64,000 bases of DNA from Motacilla alba alba (taxonomy: Eukaryota; Chordata; Aves; Passeriformes; Motacillidae): positions 21,630,161 to 21,694,160 of the forward strand of contig NC_052046.1 in the NCBI RefSeq assembly GCF_015832195.1, in the 5' to 3' direction. The position numbers and the translations under genes were made by a program. Positions 37,661 through 50,066 of the stretch are shown here, one piece after another. The number at the start of each line of letters is the position of its first letter. Position 1 is the stretch's first letter. A model generated the notes under the pieces. It was not told the DNA's origin, searched no databases, and was given only the letters and a program-made list of their open reading frames with translations.

Positions 37661-38179
37661 CCACATAAATATCTAAAACTCCAGAGCAACAAGCTTATGG
37701 AGAAGTCTACTAGAATGTGATTAAAGAGGGGGTGTGATGAGGATTGTCTTCTAGTCATGCTGTACCTTCAGAACAAAAGGGAAATATCTGTATTGCAAAC
37801 CCAGTATGTAATTGGAAGTAGTGGCATCCTGCTAAGGCTCAGGCTGTGGCTCCTAGTTCCACTCTGGTTCAAAAAATATTTACTTGTTGTTTGCGGAGAA
37901 ATTGGCAGAATATGCCTGTGACTCCTTTTTTTCCATGCTTTCTATTTCTTGCCTGGGGAAAACAGCTAGAAATCTCTTTATATGTTCATAATAAACTGCA
38001 GCTACAGAGGAAAATCAGCTGGATCAGCAGTCAGTGTTAGTTATACTCATCATATACTTCCTACAAAATGCTGGGCAATTTCTCCTCAAGGAAGGGGAGA
38101 CAGAGGAGTGAGATAGTATGCTGGAATGAGCAGAGAGAAAAAGGAGCATGATCAATAAAGTGGACATTATTATGAACTA

Positions 38180-38620
38180 GACAAAAGTAGTGAGTGTGCA
38201 GAGAAGGGGGCACAAGAAGGCCTGGGAACTGCAACATGCGAAGGTGTTGGAGATGCTGACGTGCTCTCCCAAGAGAGTTTATTGGCAGGCCAAAGCACAT
38301 GGCTTTTTCTGTGTTATATTCAGTGTATCCTGTATAAGAAGGAGGTCCACAACAACTCAAATGTTTCAACAGTATAGCTATGCAATTTGATAAATAGTAG
38401 TAAAGTGGATGCAGATGCTTTTTGCACTCTCTTAGGCTTACAACAAAGTATTTTAGATGGTCAAATGAGATGGTCGTATCTACAATGTCAATAGAGCAGG
38501 ACAGGAAAACAACTTTACTTTTCTCTCTGGAAAGAAAAGACCAAAATTTAACAGTAATAGGACAGGGGCTTTGAGCACATACCCCAGAAAGCATGAGAAT
38601 ATTTCTCAAATTTTCAGGAA
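38180..38620 (-). mobile_element. Possible LTR remnant
   Basis: On the minus strand a TATA-like GAATATAACACAG is followed about 40 bp later by CCAATAAACTCTCTTGGGAG, with the AATAAA at 38,283-38,278. More sequence then follows, like a short R and U5. The segment also carries several CpGs. It resembles avian LTRs in layout, but I could not find TG...CA ends or a target duplication. A 182-codon minus-strand frame (38,061-38,609) overlaps it and has no recognisable domain; I do not call it a gene. Confidence 0.35.
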
Positions 38621-39975
38621 AATCTTGTAAAAATATGGGGCATTTAAAAATGTCTTTGGGAATCAGAGGGTAGGTTGTATTGATGTTGTAGACTTAGACA
38701 TATTCAAATTATTGATATATAGAAGAGTATATTGAAACAGGTATGACTTTAACTATGAGATTTTAAATGGTACCCAATTGTAAATACAGATAGCCAGAGT
38801 AGGATTTATTGGAAGACCAAAACTGTCAGGTGGAGTGGTGGAGATGCAGAGATAATGCAAATGAAGAACAGAAAAATAAAAGAAAGTAAATGAGATGCTT
38901 CTTGCAGTCTGTTAATTACCCATGGTGAGGAATACATTTGAAATTATGCATCAGAAAATTGTAATGAGCTAGAAAGAATAAATGATACTCAAAATTTTCC
39001 CTGAAATTATTCCTCATTTTAAATATATCAGCCCCACCTCTATCTAATAGCTTTTACATCTTACATTATTTGAGAATTGGATTTCTTAATCTAATTTGAT
39101 TCTTTCCTCATTCTATAACTTGTTTTTTTCTAGTTGTTGTTGAGATACAGGCTGAAAAACATGGTGTAGTAAAATTTTTAATTCTTCTAATCTGAGAGTG
39201 CTCGTGTCTCTCCCTGTTTGCATGTATGTGCAGGTGCTTACATCTCCATAGATGTGTATAAATATACACTACTACTGTTCTGAAGCAATCAACGACAGTA
39301 CAACTGTGGTATCACTGTCTTGAAAAACAGAGCTGCAGAATGTTTTTAATGTGAGATGTGTAATAGATGAGCCATATGGGTTTAAACTGCAGACAGGGTG
39401 ATATGGATATAGATGTTTAGATCTACAAAAAGCCTCATTTGTCAGATTTTATCCAAGTATCTCCTTGGACACTGAATGTTCTTCTGAAAGGTCTCTCTAA
39501 GTTCATCAGGTTACTGTCTAATCCTGAGGTACCCAGTGACCATAAGAATAAGGCTGATAGCCATAAATTTTCCCACTGTCCTAACAGCTACATCCAGGCA
39601 TAAGCTCATGAATTTCATCTCAGTATTAATTTCGATATATAGAATCCCAAAACATTCTCAAATATCCTGCTTATCTAAACTCTCCTTTATACCTCATGTT
39701 TTGATGTCTTTGATTCTCATGTGCCCTAAATTTGGCAAAACAAAAAAATTTAAATCTGAACTGATATCAAAGTCTTCTTTAACAAAGAAACAAGTATCTT
39801 TGTAAACAGGAGAGCTCAGTCCAGAAGGTCATCCCAGGGTACACTGAAATTACAGCAAAAGGATTATCATTCCTATGAAAAAGACTTACAGATCTACTTA
39901 ATCAATGAAAAAACAGGCAAGTGATAGAGGGAGGTGTGCAAAGGGAGGAGTGTATTTGACTTGCTGAATTCTTTA
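38621..39975. other. Unique non-coding DNA, no gene seen
   Basis: AT-rich sequence without recognisable exon, RNA gene or repeat. It ends at the CR1 3' terminus. Confidence 0.6.
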
Positions 39976-41190
39976 TTCACAGAGTAACTGGATATTCTGA
40001 GTCAGAAGCAACCCACAAAGATCATCAAAATCGGACTCCTAGTCCTGCAAAAGACACCCCAAGGGTCACACCATGTTCCTGAGAGCACTGTTCAAACATT
40101 TCTTAAATTCTGATGGGGTTGGTGTTGTGGTGTTGTGACACTTCTCTGGGGAACCTGCTCCAGTGCCCAACCAGGTTCTGGATGTTTTTTCTAATATGCA
40201 GCGTAAGTGTCCCCTGACACAACTGTGGGCCATTCCTTTGGATCTCATCACTGGTCACCACAGAGAAGACATCAGTATCTGAACCTTTGCTACCTCATGT
40301 GAGGAAGCTGTAACTGCAATGAAGTCTCCTCTCATTCTCCTCCAGGCTGAACAGACCAAGTGACCTCAGCTGTTCCTCATACAGCTTCCCCTCAAGGCCC
40401 TTCACCGCCTCCATGCCCTCACTGGACACTCTCCAGTACTGTCCTTCTTACACTGCAGCACCCAAAACTGCCCCCAGCACTCAAGGTGAGACTGCCCCAG
40501 TGCAGAGCAGTGCAGAGCAGAGCAGAGCAGAACAATCCCCTCCCTTGCCCTGCTGGTGATGCTGTCCCTGATGTCTCAAAGGCCATGCTTGGCCATCCCA
40601 GCTGCCAGGGCACTGCTGGCTCATGGTGAACTTCCTGGTGACTGGATATCCCGCTCCCTTTCCACAGTGCTGCTCTCCAGCCTCTCATTCCCCAGTCTGT
40701 CTGTACATCCAGGGCTGTCCACTCCCAGGTGCTGAATCCAGCACTTTACCCTGTAGAATTTTATTTGAGTGGTGATTGCCCAGACCTTTATTTTGTCAAA
40801 AGCCTCTCTGCCTTTGAGGGAGTCAACAGCTCCTCCTTATTTAGTATCACTGACAAACTTGCTTAGTATCCCTTCAAATCCTTCATTGAAGTAATTTATG
40901 AAGATGTTGAACAGCACAGGGCCAAGGATCGAGCCCTGTGGAACCCATAGTGACAAGGTACCAGTCTGATGTCACCCCATTCACTGTAACTCTCTGTGCC
41001 TGACCCATGAGCCAGCTGCTCTCCTACATCATGGTGTGTTTATCCAACTGTGGGCTGAATGATGCTGTGAGAAATAGTATCAGAACTTTTACTGAAATCC
41101 AAAAAGATCACATCAACTGGCTTCCCCATATCAGCTAGGTTGGCTATTTTGTCATAAAAGGAAATAATATTTTATAAGCAGGAAACAGTG
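39976..41190 (-). mobile_element. CR1 LINE, 5'-truncated, with dead RT remnant
   Basis: The plus strand reads through the reversed CR1 3' region (ACCCACAAAGATCATC, CCAGTGCCCAACCAGGTTCT, CTCCTCCAGGCTGAACAGAC) and continues to RT-coding remnants. On the minus strand the RT landmark [15 protein letters not shown] is readable, followed by FVSDTK at 40,840-40,857 in place of the active FADDTK motif and a stop codon at 40,837-40,839. The right end near 41,190 is approximate. A GCAGA/GAGCA simple repeat has grown inside it. It belongs to a different CR1 subgroup from the 10.4 kb copy, judging by the 3' sequence. Confidence 0.92.
40501..40532 (+). repeat. (GCAGA)n short simple repeat inside CR1
   Basis: GCAGAGCAG units repeat about six times with one break, where related CR1 copies have ordinary sequence. 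Confidence 0.85.
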
Positions 41191-42934
41191 CTAAGCATAG
41201 TTTCTAGAGATAACCAAATTTTGAATGAGGATGACCGCTGATTTATGTCTTCTGTTGATATAATATCTCCTCTACTACTGGTAAGGCAAAGATACTTTTA
41301 AAAGATAAGCCAACATGAATGAGAATGGGTGCACTAGTATACACTTGGCAAAAGATAAATGTGGAGGGCTTCCAGGTTTCTGTTTTCAGTGGTAGTATGG
41401 GAGTTTTGGGGTGGTTTTATTGATGTAGGTTTTTTGTTTCATTGGATTTTGTTTGTTTTTTATCCCAGTACAATGATGTTGATGTTTAAATGATGATCAC
41501 TCCTGGGCTGTCATCAATAGCAATAAAAGCATGTAAAGGCACTTTTGCATGGTGCTTTGGGAAGCTAAGCTGTAGGAAATTAGTAAGAGACATCTCTCCC
41601 GTCTAACACCATGTAAAAATTAAGGCTTTGTGGCTAAAGGCATGAATAGAAAGTGTGGGTGATACAATGATCTGGCAGCACTCGGGATGCTTTTTAGAAC
41701 TTTGTAAGAGAGGCACAAGTGTCTTTTCCTCAGACTTAAGGAATTCTCAAAATTTGCCCAGAGACAAAAAAATTCCCCCAAACCAAGGAAACACACTTCA
41801 ACAGCACCTTAATCTCTCTGATGATTCCCCTGATTACCATTAAACAATCTCCAGCAGTCTTATCAGCTAAATCCAACCAGAACTGGCGTGCCAGGAATAC
41901 CAAACCTTTTGGTCAAATGACACTTGGTTTATTTACATAGCTGTTGGGAAAATCCAGTGAAAGAAATAGTTCATTTTAAAAAACACAGGCTAATCCATTT
42001 ATCCATACATGGTTTTTGGTTCTCAGTATTTCTGAAATTACTGGTTTAGATCTTTTTATACTACTGGTTTTACAGAAAAATCAATTACTTTCTTTGCTTT
42101 TTAATGTGATAAACATCTAAATATGAAATCAAGACCTAACTCTAGGAACAACAGAAAAAATAGGATGGACCTGTGTCTTACATGCCCAGTCAGGACTAAC
42201 TTACAAGACTCATTGGCAAGTGGAAATGAATATTAGCTGGAAGGCATCACCAAATGCAAATTAATTTAATAAAATACTAATTTTAGACATTGGAGATTCC
42301 CTTAGCATTTTGTTTAGCCTGAGCTTGTGTCTGCTAACTCAGATACCCAGGGATGTATGGATGCTGGCCATGGGCTCTGCTAAACTGAAAGTCTTACCAA
42401 ACAGCTAAAAGTCCATGTTTTCAAATTTACCTGTTTGTGTTAAAATACTGAAAATATTTTCACTTAATTTTGAAAGCACTCTTGCAGATGATTTCCATTA
42501 ATCTTAAATTGCAGTCTAAATTAGGGAGTGCCACACTTCTAAGCCCTGCTAGATAGTCCCTGCACCTTCAAATACCAAAATGCCTTTTATAAACTTGCCT
42601 TACATTCTGCACAGCAGCTCCCAATTGTGGAGGCTGGCAGATTGCTTAGAACACTGCAGACACTGTGAGTGTTAGGTGTTTTATTAAAAAAAAAAAATTG
42701 GTCTAATTTTTAAGACTATTCTTCTTCATATTTTGCTGTAGAGTACTATGAAAATTGTCCCTTTCAGCTCTAAAAGTTTGAATCATAGGTGGCAAACTTT
42801 GGCTATTTACTTCTATCATTTATCCAGACTGTAAATGAGCCCTGCAACATGAAGTTGGTCTTTGAATTGTCCTCCAGTCTTACCTTTAAAATTTGCAAAT
42901 TGTCTTGGTGACAAACACCTTGATGCTGATTTGT
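41191..42934. other. Unique non-coding DNA, no gene seen
   Basis: AT-rich sequence between two CR1 copies. A 12- to 13-base A run lies near 42,687. No exon or RNA gene is recognised. Confidence 0.6.
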
Positions 42935-43514
42935 GGCTGACAGGTCAAGAGAAGAAGATTCTGCCCCTCTGCTCTGCTCTGCTGAGACCCCACCTGCAGT
43001 GCTGCATCAGCTCTGGGGTCACAGCACAGGAAGGACATGGAGCTGCTGGAGGGAGTCCAGAGGAAGGTCACAAAAATAATCAGAGAGATGGACCATCTCT
43101 TCTATATGAAAAGGCTGAGGGAGTAGGTTTGTTCAGCCTGGAGAAGAGGAGGCTATGGGGAGACCTTATTGCAGCCTCTCATCACTTAAGAACAGGCAGC
43201 TTGAGAGAAAGATAGAGAGAGAACATTTAGCAGGGTTGGTTGTGGATAGGAAAAGGGGTAATGGTTTTAAACTAATAGGGTTGACTAAGACTAAGTATAA
43301 GAAAATAACTTTTTCATGGAGATGATGAAATACTGGGACAGGTTTGCCTGGAGAGGTGGTGGATGTCTGTTCCCTAGCAACATGCAAGGCCAGGCTGGAT
43401 GGAGCTCAAAGCAGCCTGACCTAACTGAAGATGCCTCTACTCACTGCAGGGGCTACTCAACTAGATTACTTTTTAAGGTCCTTTCTAACCCAAACTCTTC
43501 TGTGACTCTAATGA
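42935..43514 (+). mobile_element. CR1 LINE 3' fragment, plus strand
   Basis: It starts near GAAGATTCTGCCCCTCTGCT and continues with CACCTGCAGTGCTGCATCAG, GGTTTGTTCAGCCTGGAGAA and TGGGGAGACCTTATTGCAGC. It closes with AACCCAAACTCTTCTGTGAC, the CR1 3' terminus. The first part encodes the end of ORF2, but the reading frame is broken. About 580 bp remain. It is in the opposite orientation to its neighbours at 40.0 and 46.9 kb. Confidence 0.92.
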
Positions 43515-45015
43515 ATGTATAGTAATTGTATCTGTTATTTAATACTACTGTTATTTAATAATAGCTAAATCACTATTCTACAGAAGGATTTCAGCACCTA
43601 CCTGGCAAGCTGACAAAGTTTGTTGTAACTAACCTACAGATTAGATTCACCAGGTACTTCAATTTTACAGCCTGATACCCACCACAGAAGCTCTCTTGAC
43701 TTTCTGTGTAAGCCAGGATCCTCTCCATCTTTGAATGGTCAAATTTCAGCAGTAGGTAGATATCCTCTACTTGCATTGCCTGTCTTGTCTTTCCAACATT
43801 TTCATTTCATTTTTCTGAAGAGACTCAGAAGAAAGCCATAGGCTAAGATCTCCCTTACTGGGCTGAAGCAAACCATGCTATCATCTGTCCTGGACTACCT
43901 GCACTATATAATTCCCTAGAAGCCAACCATGAATGCTGAATCCACCTCTGGGCACCACTGAGGTTGTGGGTCTCTAGCTGAGGTGTAACACAGGGCGTCT
44001 AGGAGACACAGTGGGTGGGATGGCAGGTGGGGCCACTGTCTCCTTCCTTGGCTGAGAGACTCAAAGATGAACAAGGCAGTACCAATAACATTTGAAGAAC
44101 TGGAAAATAATTGTGTGTAAAGGATGCATATGATAAGGAAAGAATGAGACAGTGAATTTATGTCCTGGAAATCTCTCAACTTTCCATACTTCAGCAAACA
44201 CCTCGCACGTTTGTTTGTGCAACTGAAAATGTCAGGTCTGTGGAGCTCAGAGACCATTGCAGAGTTTTAAAAGAGCATAGCCACCCCAATGTGCAGATTT
44301 GAATTATCATTACATTAATATTCTTTCTTAATATTTTCAGAAGAGCCAACTTTTTTGATGGGAAATTCTGAATATTTTTCTTTACTGAAATATGTACAGG
44401 GCTCTTGCTGACAGAAAGGTTTATAAGGGAAGTAAGCTATCCAAACTGCTCTGACAATGTACATTATGGGTTTTTTATCAACAACACAGACTTGTATTTT
44501 AACCTTCAGGCTCTCAGGATATATTGATACACCAGAAAATGGGTGTGAAACTCACTAGAAGTTGCTGATGTCAATCTGGAAATGAGTGAGAGCTGTGCAA
44601 ACATTGCTTTAAACAGAAGTGTGATTTTCAGATTATGATTTGTGTAGAGAAAAGGCACATTAAGGGTAGTCCTTGCTCCTTAATCTCTTTTTCTGCTTTT
44701 GTTTGTTTGCTTGATGTTTGAAGCTCTTGATTTCCTTACGTGTTGTTGGAAGATACTGTGATTGCCCAAACGTAATTTAATGTTTAAAGTAACAGTTAGA
44801 AAAAAAGTTTCCCAGCCAAAGGCTCAAGTTCAGACCCTGAGAATTACCAGCTTAATTGTAGTATATTTGAGATAGTAAAGATGAGACTTTTAAACAAACT
44901 TTCATGGAATGGAGTTTTACTTGCTCATTGGATCATCTAAAATTAAATGGAACATTTCTAAGAAGAACTGCTGCAGCAGCAAAATCCAACAGGAGGAGAG
45001 AAAATATGCAGCTAT

Positions 45016-45033
45016 AACAGAACAGAACAGAAC
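45016..45033 (+). repeat. (AACAG)n short simple repeat
   Basis: Three full AACAG units and a partial fourth. Confidence 0.9.
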
Positions 45034-45609
45034 AACAAATATTTCTAGTGTTAATGCTGTGACTGTTATGTGCTATTTCAATGTATTTGAGCAGCCCTGA
45101 GCTCCCAAGTCTTATCAAGCATGGAACAGCATGTGTTAGTCTCCAGTGTAGTTGGTTTAGGTCACAAGTTAGGATCCAAAGCTGGACTGCAGACTGAATC
45201 TCTTCATGATGCTTTGACTTATAATGCTAAAAAAAGCACATTTAAAAAATGGTCTTTGTCTCAAAAGCGGGCTTTCCTTTTCAGTTCAGGATATTTTAGA
45301 TTTTTGTTTGGTTTTGAATATATTCAGTTTTGAATCCTTAGTTCAAATCTAGGAGTCAGATTTCTGTCTACTGCTAATTTCTAAATGATTTTTTCTTGCC
45401 AGAATGAAAGAAGTAGGATCTTTCTGCTTTTATGGGTGTGGAGCAGAAATCAGGTTCCTCGAGAAACTGATTGTACCTGTATGGACTGATGCAAGAAGCT
45501 CAAGAATTAGACTGGGTGTTTTCCAGTGCATTGCTATTCTCTTAACACTTGCTTTCACAACTCTGTAGTCTCTAATTCTTTCTTAGGATTCCTCCTGCTT
45601 CTTCTCTTA

Positions 45610-45710
45610 CATGTGCCTTCCATAACATTTTGGTCAGGGACTATGTCTTATCTATGTTTGGAAAGTGGTTTGTAAATTTACAGCACTCTATAAATCCTTT
45701 TATGAGAATC
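45610..45710 (+). repeat. Possible tail of an ancient amniote SINE
   Basis: GGTCAGGGACTATGTCTTAT with TTGTAAATTTACAGCACTCTA resembles the tail GGCAGGGACTGTCTC...TTTGTACAGCGCCT of MIR1_Amn-type SINEs known from reptiles and birds. The head is not visible, so the call is tentative. Confidence 0.35.
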
Positions 45711-46865
45711 AGAATGTAAACCTTTACCAGCTACAGTAACACAAGTGGAAAAATCTATGTTCATTTCTCAATGACTGACTAAATATTGTCTTTAGCTTTA
45801 TGTTTATAGGGAGATTCTTTGTATGTGCCTTACTGTAAATGTTATTCTTAGATGTGGAGTTAGGAAAACCAGCTATTCAATACAGATTTTTTTTTACTTT
45901 TCTTGAGTGTCAAAGAACTTTTCCCAGTGATACTGTATCCTTCAGAGACACGAAGATGAGCTCTTAAGGTTATCTGGAACTGGAGCAATAAGAAGTATTT
46001 GTACTATTCTAGGGTTTATAAAACCTACCTGGAACTGTTTTGGTTTGGGGGCTTCTTTTTCAAACTATTTTTTTTTAAATAACTACACTTTTCAAACCCC
46101 CTTCATTTGTGGATTTTCTTTTTCTCAACATCTAATCCCTAATAATAGTTCCAAATGCAAACAAGGGGAAGTTCATAAGAGAGCAGTCTGGGTTGATTTA
46201 TCTGTGCTTTTTTTGAGAGCTCAGAAAAGAGAACTCAGAGAGAGATGTCTTTGGCTCCTGTCTTTGTATGCCAACCCATCCTTGCAGACAGAGCGGCCCT
46301 GCATATCAGCCTGGCACAGGGTGGGCAGGGGAAGGCATGGTGCTTTGGGTAAGACAGTGCCTTCCCATGACCAGTGTGGATGGTGCTTGGTTCCCAATGG
46401 GAAGGGACATACCTCATGCTTTCTTTGACCTTACTTTGCACTTGCTTGTGCAAAGTTACGTGGTAGTGCCTTGAAAAGAGGTAGTTGAAATCACAGCAAA
46501 TAAATAACAGTAAATTCCTTTGCAAAACTGACATGCAGGCATGCATCTCTTCCTAGTTTATTGCTGAGGTTTCTACAGAGGTTTCCTGATTGTAATTTAT
46601 TTCATGTAATCTGATTTAAAAGTCATCAGAAAACAATCAAATATCTCCATAGATAGAAAAGGATTACAAAGATGATGCAATTATTCAATTGCCTTTTTTC
46701 TGCTTTAATAGAACAGCTGCTGCCACCCCTTCTTTAACATGGCTGATCCTTCCCATCCAAGCTCATCTCCACTGAAAATAAATGTGGGTTTTCTTACATC
46801 AAGATAACTCACGGAGGCATCTGGAGACAATCTACATGTAGTTTTTCCTTTTCTACACACATAAA

Positions 46866-47065
46866 TTCATAGGAACTTAGAATTACTGCTTAGAAGGGAT
46901 CTCTGGAAATCACCCAGTTAAACATTTTGCTAAAAATGGACAGTATTGTTCTATTAGGCCAGGTCAGTTATGGCTTTGTATACCTGAGGCTTGAAAACCT
47001 ACAAGGATAGACGTTCAAGAATGTCTCTGGAAAATCCTTTCCAGCATGTATACTGTTCTTACTGT
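46866..47065 (-). mobile_element. Old CR1 LINE 3' fragment
   Basis: The plus strand starts with TTCATAGGAACTTAGAATTAC (reversed CR1 tail). It continues with AGAAGGGATCTCTGGAAATC, where CR1 has a GAAGGGACCTCTGGAGATC-like sequence, and later GAATGTCTCTGGAAAATCCT. Divergence is higher than in the other copies. Confidence 0.65.
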
Positions 47066-49309
47066 GGGAGTTTGGTAAATTCATGAATGATCTTCATTTT
47101 TGTCAGACTAGCTATTATAGGAAAGAGGCTAATGGATCATGTTTTATTGTGAAATAGATACTCTTATATAAAAATGCAGTCTGTTTTGCACTGAAGACAG
47201 AGGTTGCCTAAGAATGGTTGTTAAGCAGTGGAATTAAGAGGGCTGCAGATAATTTCATCAAAATACTGACCTGCCGAGTTGTGGATCATTTACCTGTTTA
47301 GATGAAGTGCAAAAGCGTGGGATGAAGGATGTGCTCAGAGCAGATGAGAAAAAGTCAAATCAGAGTATCAGCTCGAGTGTCACAGCAGGGGACCAGAAAA
47401 GGTTGATATGATAATGTGACTGTGTATTTAACAAATACATTTATTTGGAGTGAGAGGAATGGAGGAAGCAAACACTTGTGTGTAGGAGAGAAGCTCTGAT
47501 CATTTGGGTGTGACTGCATTACCCACAGCAAGGAAAATCCGTAGACACATACGGAAGTCCAAGGCAAGTGTGAAAGAAACCCATCTTCCCCCAGTCACAG
47601 AAGTGTTAAAAATTGTCAGAGAAGTGTTACTGACATCTTTTCTATTCACTTTCTGGAGTCAGAATTGCTTAATTTCTCGAGTCCAATTGCATAAGCCTCT
47701 AGCAAGAGAGTTATAAATATCTTCCAAATGATCAGTTACACCCACATGCTCTCTTATCTTTTAATGATAACTTTTCTGGGGAAGAATTCCTTGCAGAAAA
47801 TCACTTGAGAGTGCATTGTTGGGAAAGCTGGATTGGTAAGCAATCAGGGAGGCTGCTTGCTTGCTCACTGGAATTGAACCAGCATGTTCTGCAACACTAC
47901 TCAAGGTCCTTGGTCAGTTTATTTGATAGGAAAAAAATTAAATGTTTTTTGCTCATGTCTGTCCTTCACTGTACTCAGCATGGTGTTCAAAGGGGAGAGG
48001 GATGATAAGAATAACTACATGTCCCTCCTGTTCTTTTCAACTGATAAAATTTACCATGGCTGGATTCAGGGTTTTCTGTGTGCTAGTTATTTTGTCTGCA
48101 GAATAACCAAGTATTTTCTAGGCAGCTGTTTACAGAGATCAGCTACCTGAGCAGGAGTCTCTGTAACTGCTAACATTTCATTTCTGTAAATACCTCCTAA
48201 TAGTTATGTCTAACACCCTCTGAAGCCTGGTAAACTCCTGATGTTGGGGCCATGCTGAACAGCGAGTCCCTGTGCTTGCTGATTTCTTCCTCCTCACAAA
48301 GGGCTCAGCTCTGCCTGCAGCACTGTGGGTAGGAGTCAGACTGGTGTGGCATTGTTCCTGGGCTTGGCACTGACGTGCTGCATAATGTGATAATCCCTGT
48401 GGGTCAAATCTATGCTGTCTTTGGCCAAAAAACTGTACTCAGAGGTAAACTTCTGACCTTGTGGCTCTTTTTCCCCAAAAAATGTTTTGAAAATAAGCAA
48501 TTGCTATCCTTTCATAAGCCATTCCTTGCTTGGATGATTTGATTCTCATGTGTGCTACTGTGGCTTTTAAAAGAAACAGTCAACTCTTTATACAGCCAAG
48601 ACACTCCAGCACAAACAATCGAGGAGGCACAGCACCAAGGCAACCGTTTTCTTCCAAAATAGATAATTCTGTAAAGCTTAACTGTAAAGTCTCACCGATA
48701 ACTTCATCTCAAGCAGGGAAAATGGTGGTTTGTGCATCTCATGCTCACTATTACAGTAATCTACTGAGAAAAAGGTATTATCTATTATAGAAACACTTTT
48801 TTTTTCTTTTTGAGAAAAATAATTGCACTTGAGGCATTATGGATCTAACCATGAAAAAAACCTGGCATTTCCTGAGAGAAGTTTTCTGGGATTTTTGATT
48901 CAGTGTTAGTTTATATAAATTCAGAGTTGAGACTCTGAAACATGCAGTGTTTCATCCTTAACTTGTGGGTTTGTGTGAGTACTTGAGGATATGATGTGCT
49001 GAAGGAGCATGGGCAAAGAAGAGATTGAGTTGAGAGACAGTCATTCTGTTATAAATATCACTCTCTTTAGCGACTATTACTGTTGCAGTAAAACCAGGAA
49101 AAAAAATTACAGGGGATTTTAAATAACAATGAAATATTTTTAATTTGCACATTAAAAAAAATTTGCAAATGCAAAAAAGTCTTGGTATTAACCAATATAT
49201 AAATGAGATATAGTAATAGCTTCTACGTGTAGGGCTAAAGAACATAGTAGACTTAGTTTGCTGCCCACTAAATTATGTCTCAAATTTTTTAAACAACCTC
49301 TACTTTTCT

Positions 49310-49600
49310 TCCTGTTTCACATTTTATAATTATAATATGTCGAATGATTGGACCTGCAACTCCTTGTGGATTCAAGCAAGACTACACAGACATCTACCAG
49401 CGCGATTTACTGCAATCAAGTAATTCATCGTTTGCAGACTATGTCCTCATTTGCACCCAGTAAATTAAAAGTTTATTAAAAAGGTATTAAAAGTTATTTG
49501 CAAGTGCAGAAGTCTACAATTTAAGAGTCATGCACTTAATGTGCTTAAGAAAACCAAATAACTTGCTGTAAGAGCCATGTGATTTGCATTTCAGAAATGG
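49310..49600. other. Candidate conserved non-coding element (unverified)
   Basis: A repeat-free block with retained CpGs in AT-rich surroundings (CAGCGCGATTTACTGC near 49,399, TTCATCGTTTGCAG near 49,425) and an octamer-type site in reverse, GATTTGCAT near 49,581. These features are common in deeply conserved enhancers. It is the best such candidate in the window, but alignment is needed. Confidence 0.3.
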
Positions 49601-50006
49601 GTATCAATGTAGATATTAGAGGACCACCGCACTGGGGCAGCATGGGGAACCTTTGGCTTAGTTCCTACTGAGGGTGAAGATCTAGCTGATGAGGAGTGAG
49701 GTGAGAGATGGAAACCATTTAGCCACATCCCTTTCTTTTAACCTCAGGCCTGGTCTCTCTCCTGCTGTGGTTGGTGGAAGCGACATTTACTGTTCTCCCT
49801 CTACCCTGCGCCAAAGCCCACGAATACAAATGTGCCATGAGTTGTATTTCCTACATGAACAGCCATGCTGCTGTTCAGTATTGCCCTCCCTCCATCTAGC
49901 CAAAGTGAAGGGACTATTTGCAAACAAAGCCTTTTCCTCACACTCCTTCAAATCACTAAGTGTCCATGCTGTGCTGGCACCAGGTGAATACACTGACTGA
50001 GCTCTG

Positions 50007-50066
50007 GCTTTGGGCCACAACGCACTGCTGGGAACTGCTTTGGGCCATAGGGCACTGCAAAACTTG
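50007..50066 (+). repeat. Imperfect 30-bp tandem duplication
   Basis: GCTTTGGGCCACAACGCACT (50,007) and GCTTTGGGCCATAGGGCACT (50,037) begin the two units. Confidence 0.85.

Larger units (their letters stand above)
34096..38175. other. Unique non-coding DNA, no gene seen
   Basis: No exon or RNA gene is recognised. A weak MIR-like relic at 34.9 kb and a 22-bp-period duplication at 37.6 kb are listed separately. Around 35,545-35,570, CATGAACTGCCACCACACTG resembles a stretch near 9,140; the shared word is too short to define a repeat family. Confidence 0.55.
43515..46865. other. Unique non-coding DNA, no gene seen
   Basis: No exon or RNA gene is recognised. A short AACAG repeat lies at 45.02 kb and a possible SINE tail at 45.6 kb. 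Frames up to 127 codons (46,045-46,428) have no recognisable domain. Confidence 0.6.

Noticed and set aside
38061..38609. 182-codon minus-strand frame, the longest outside repeats
   Set aside because: No domain or signal peptide that I recognise, and it overlaps LTR-like signals. Kept as a finding about the LTR, not called as a gene.
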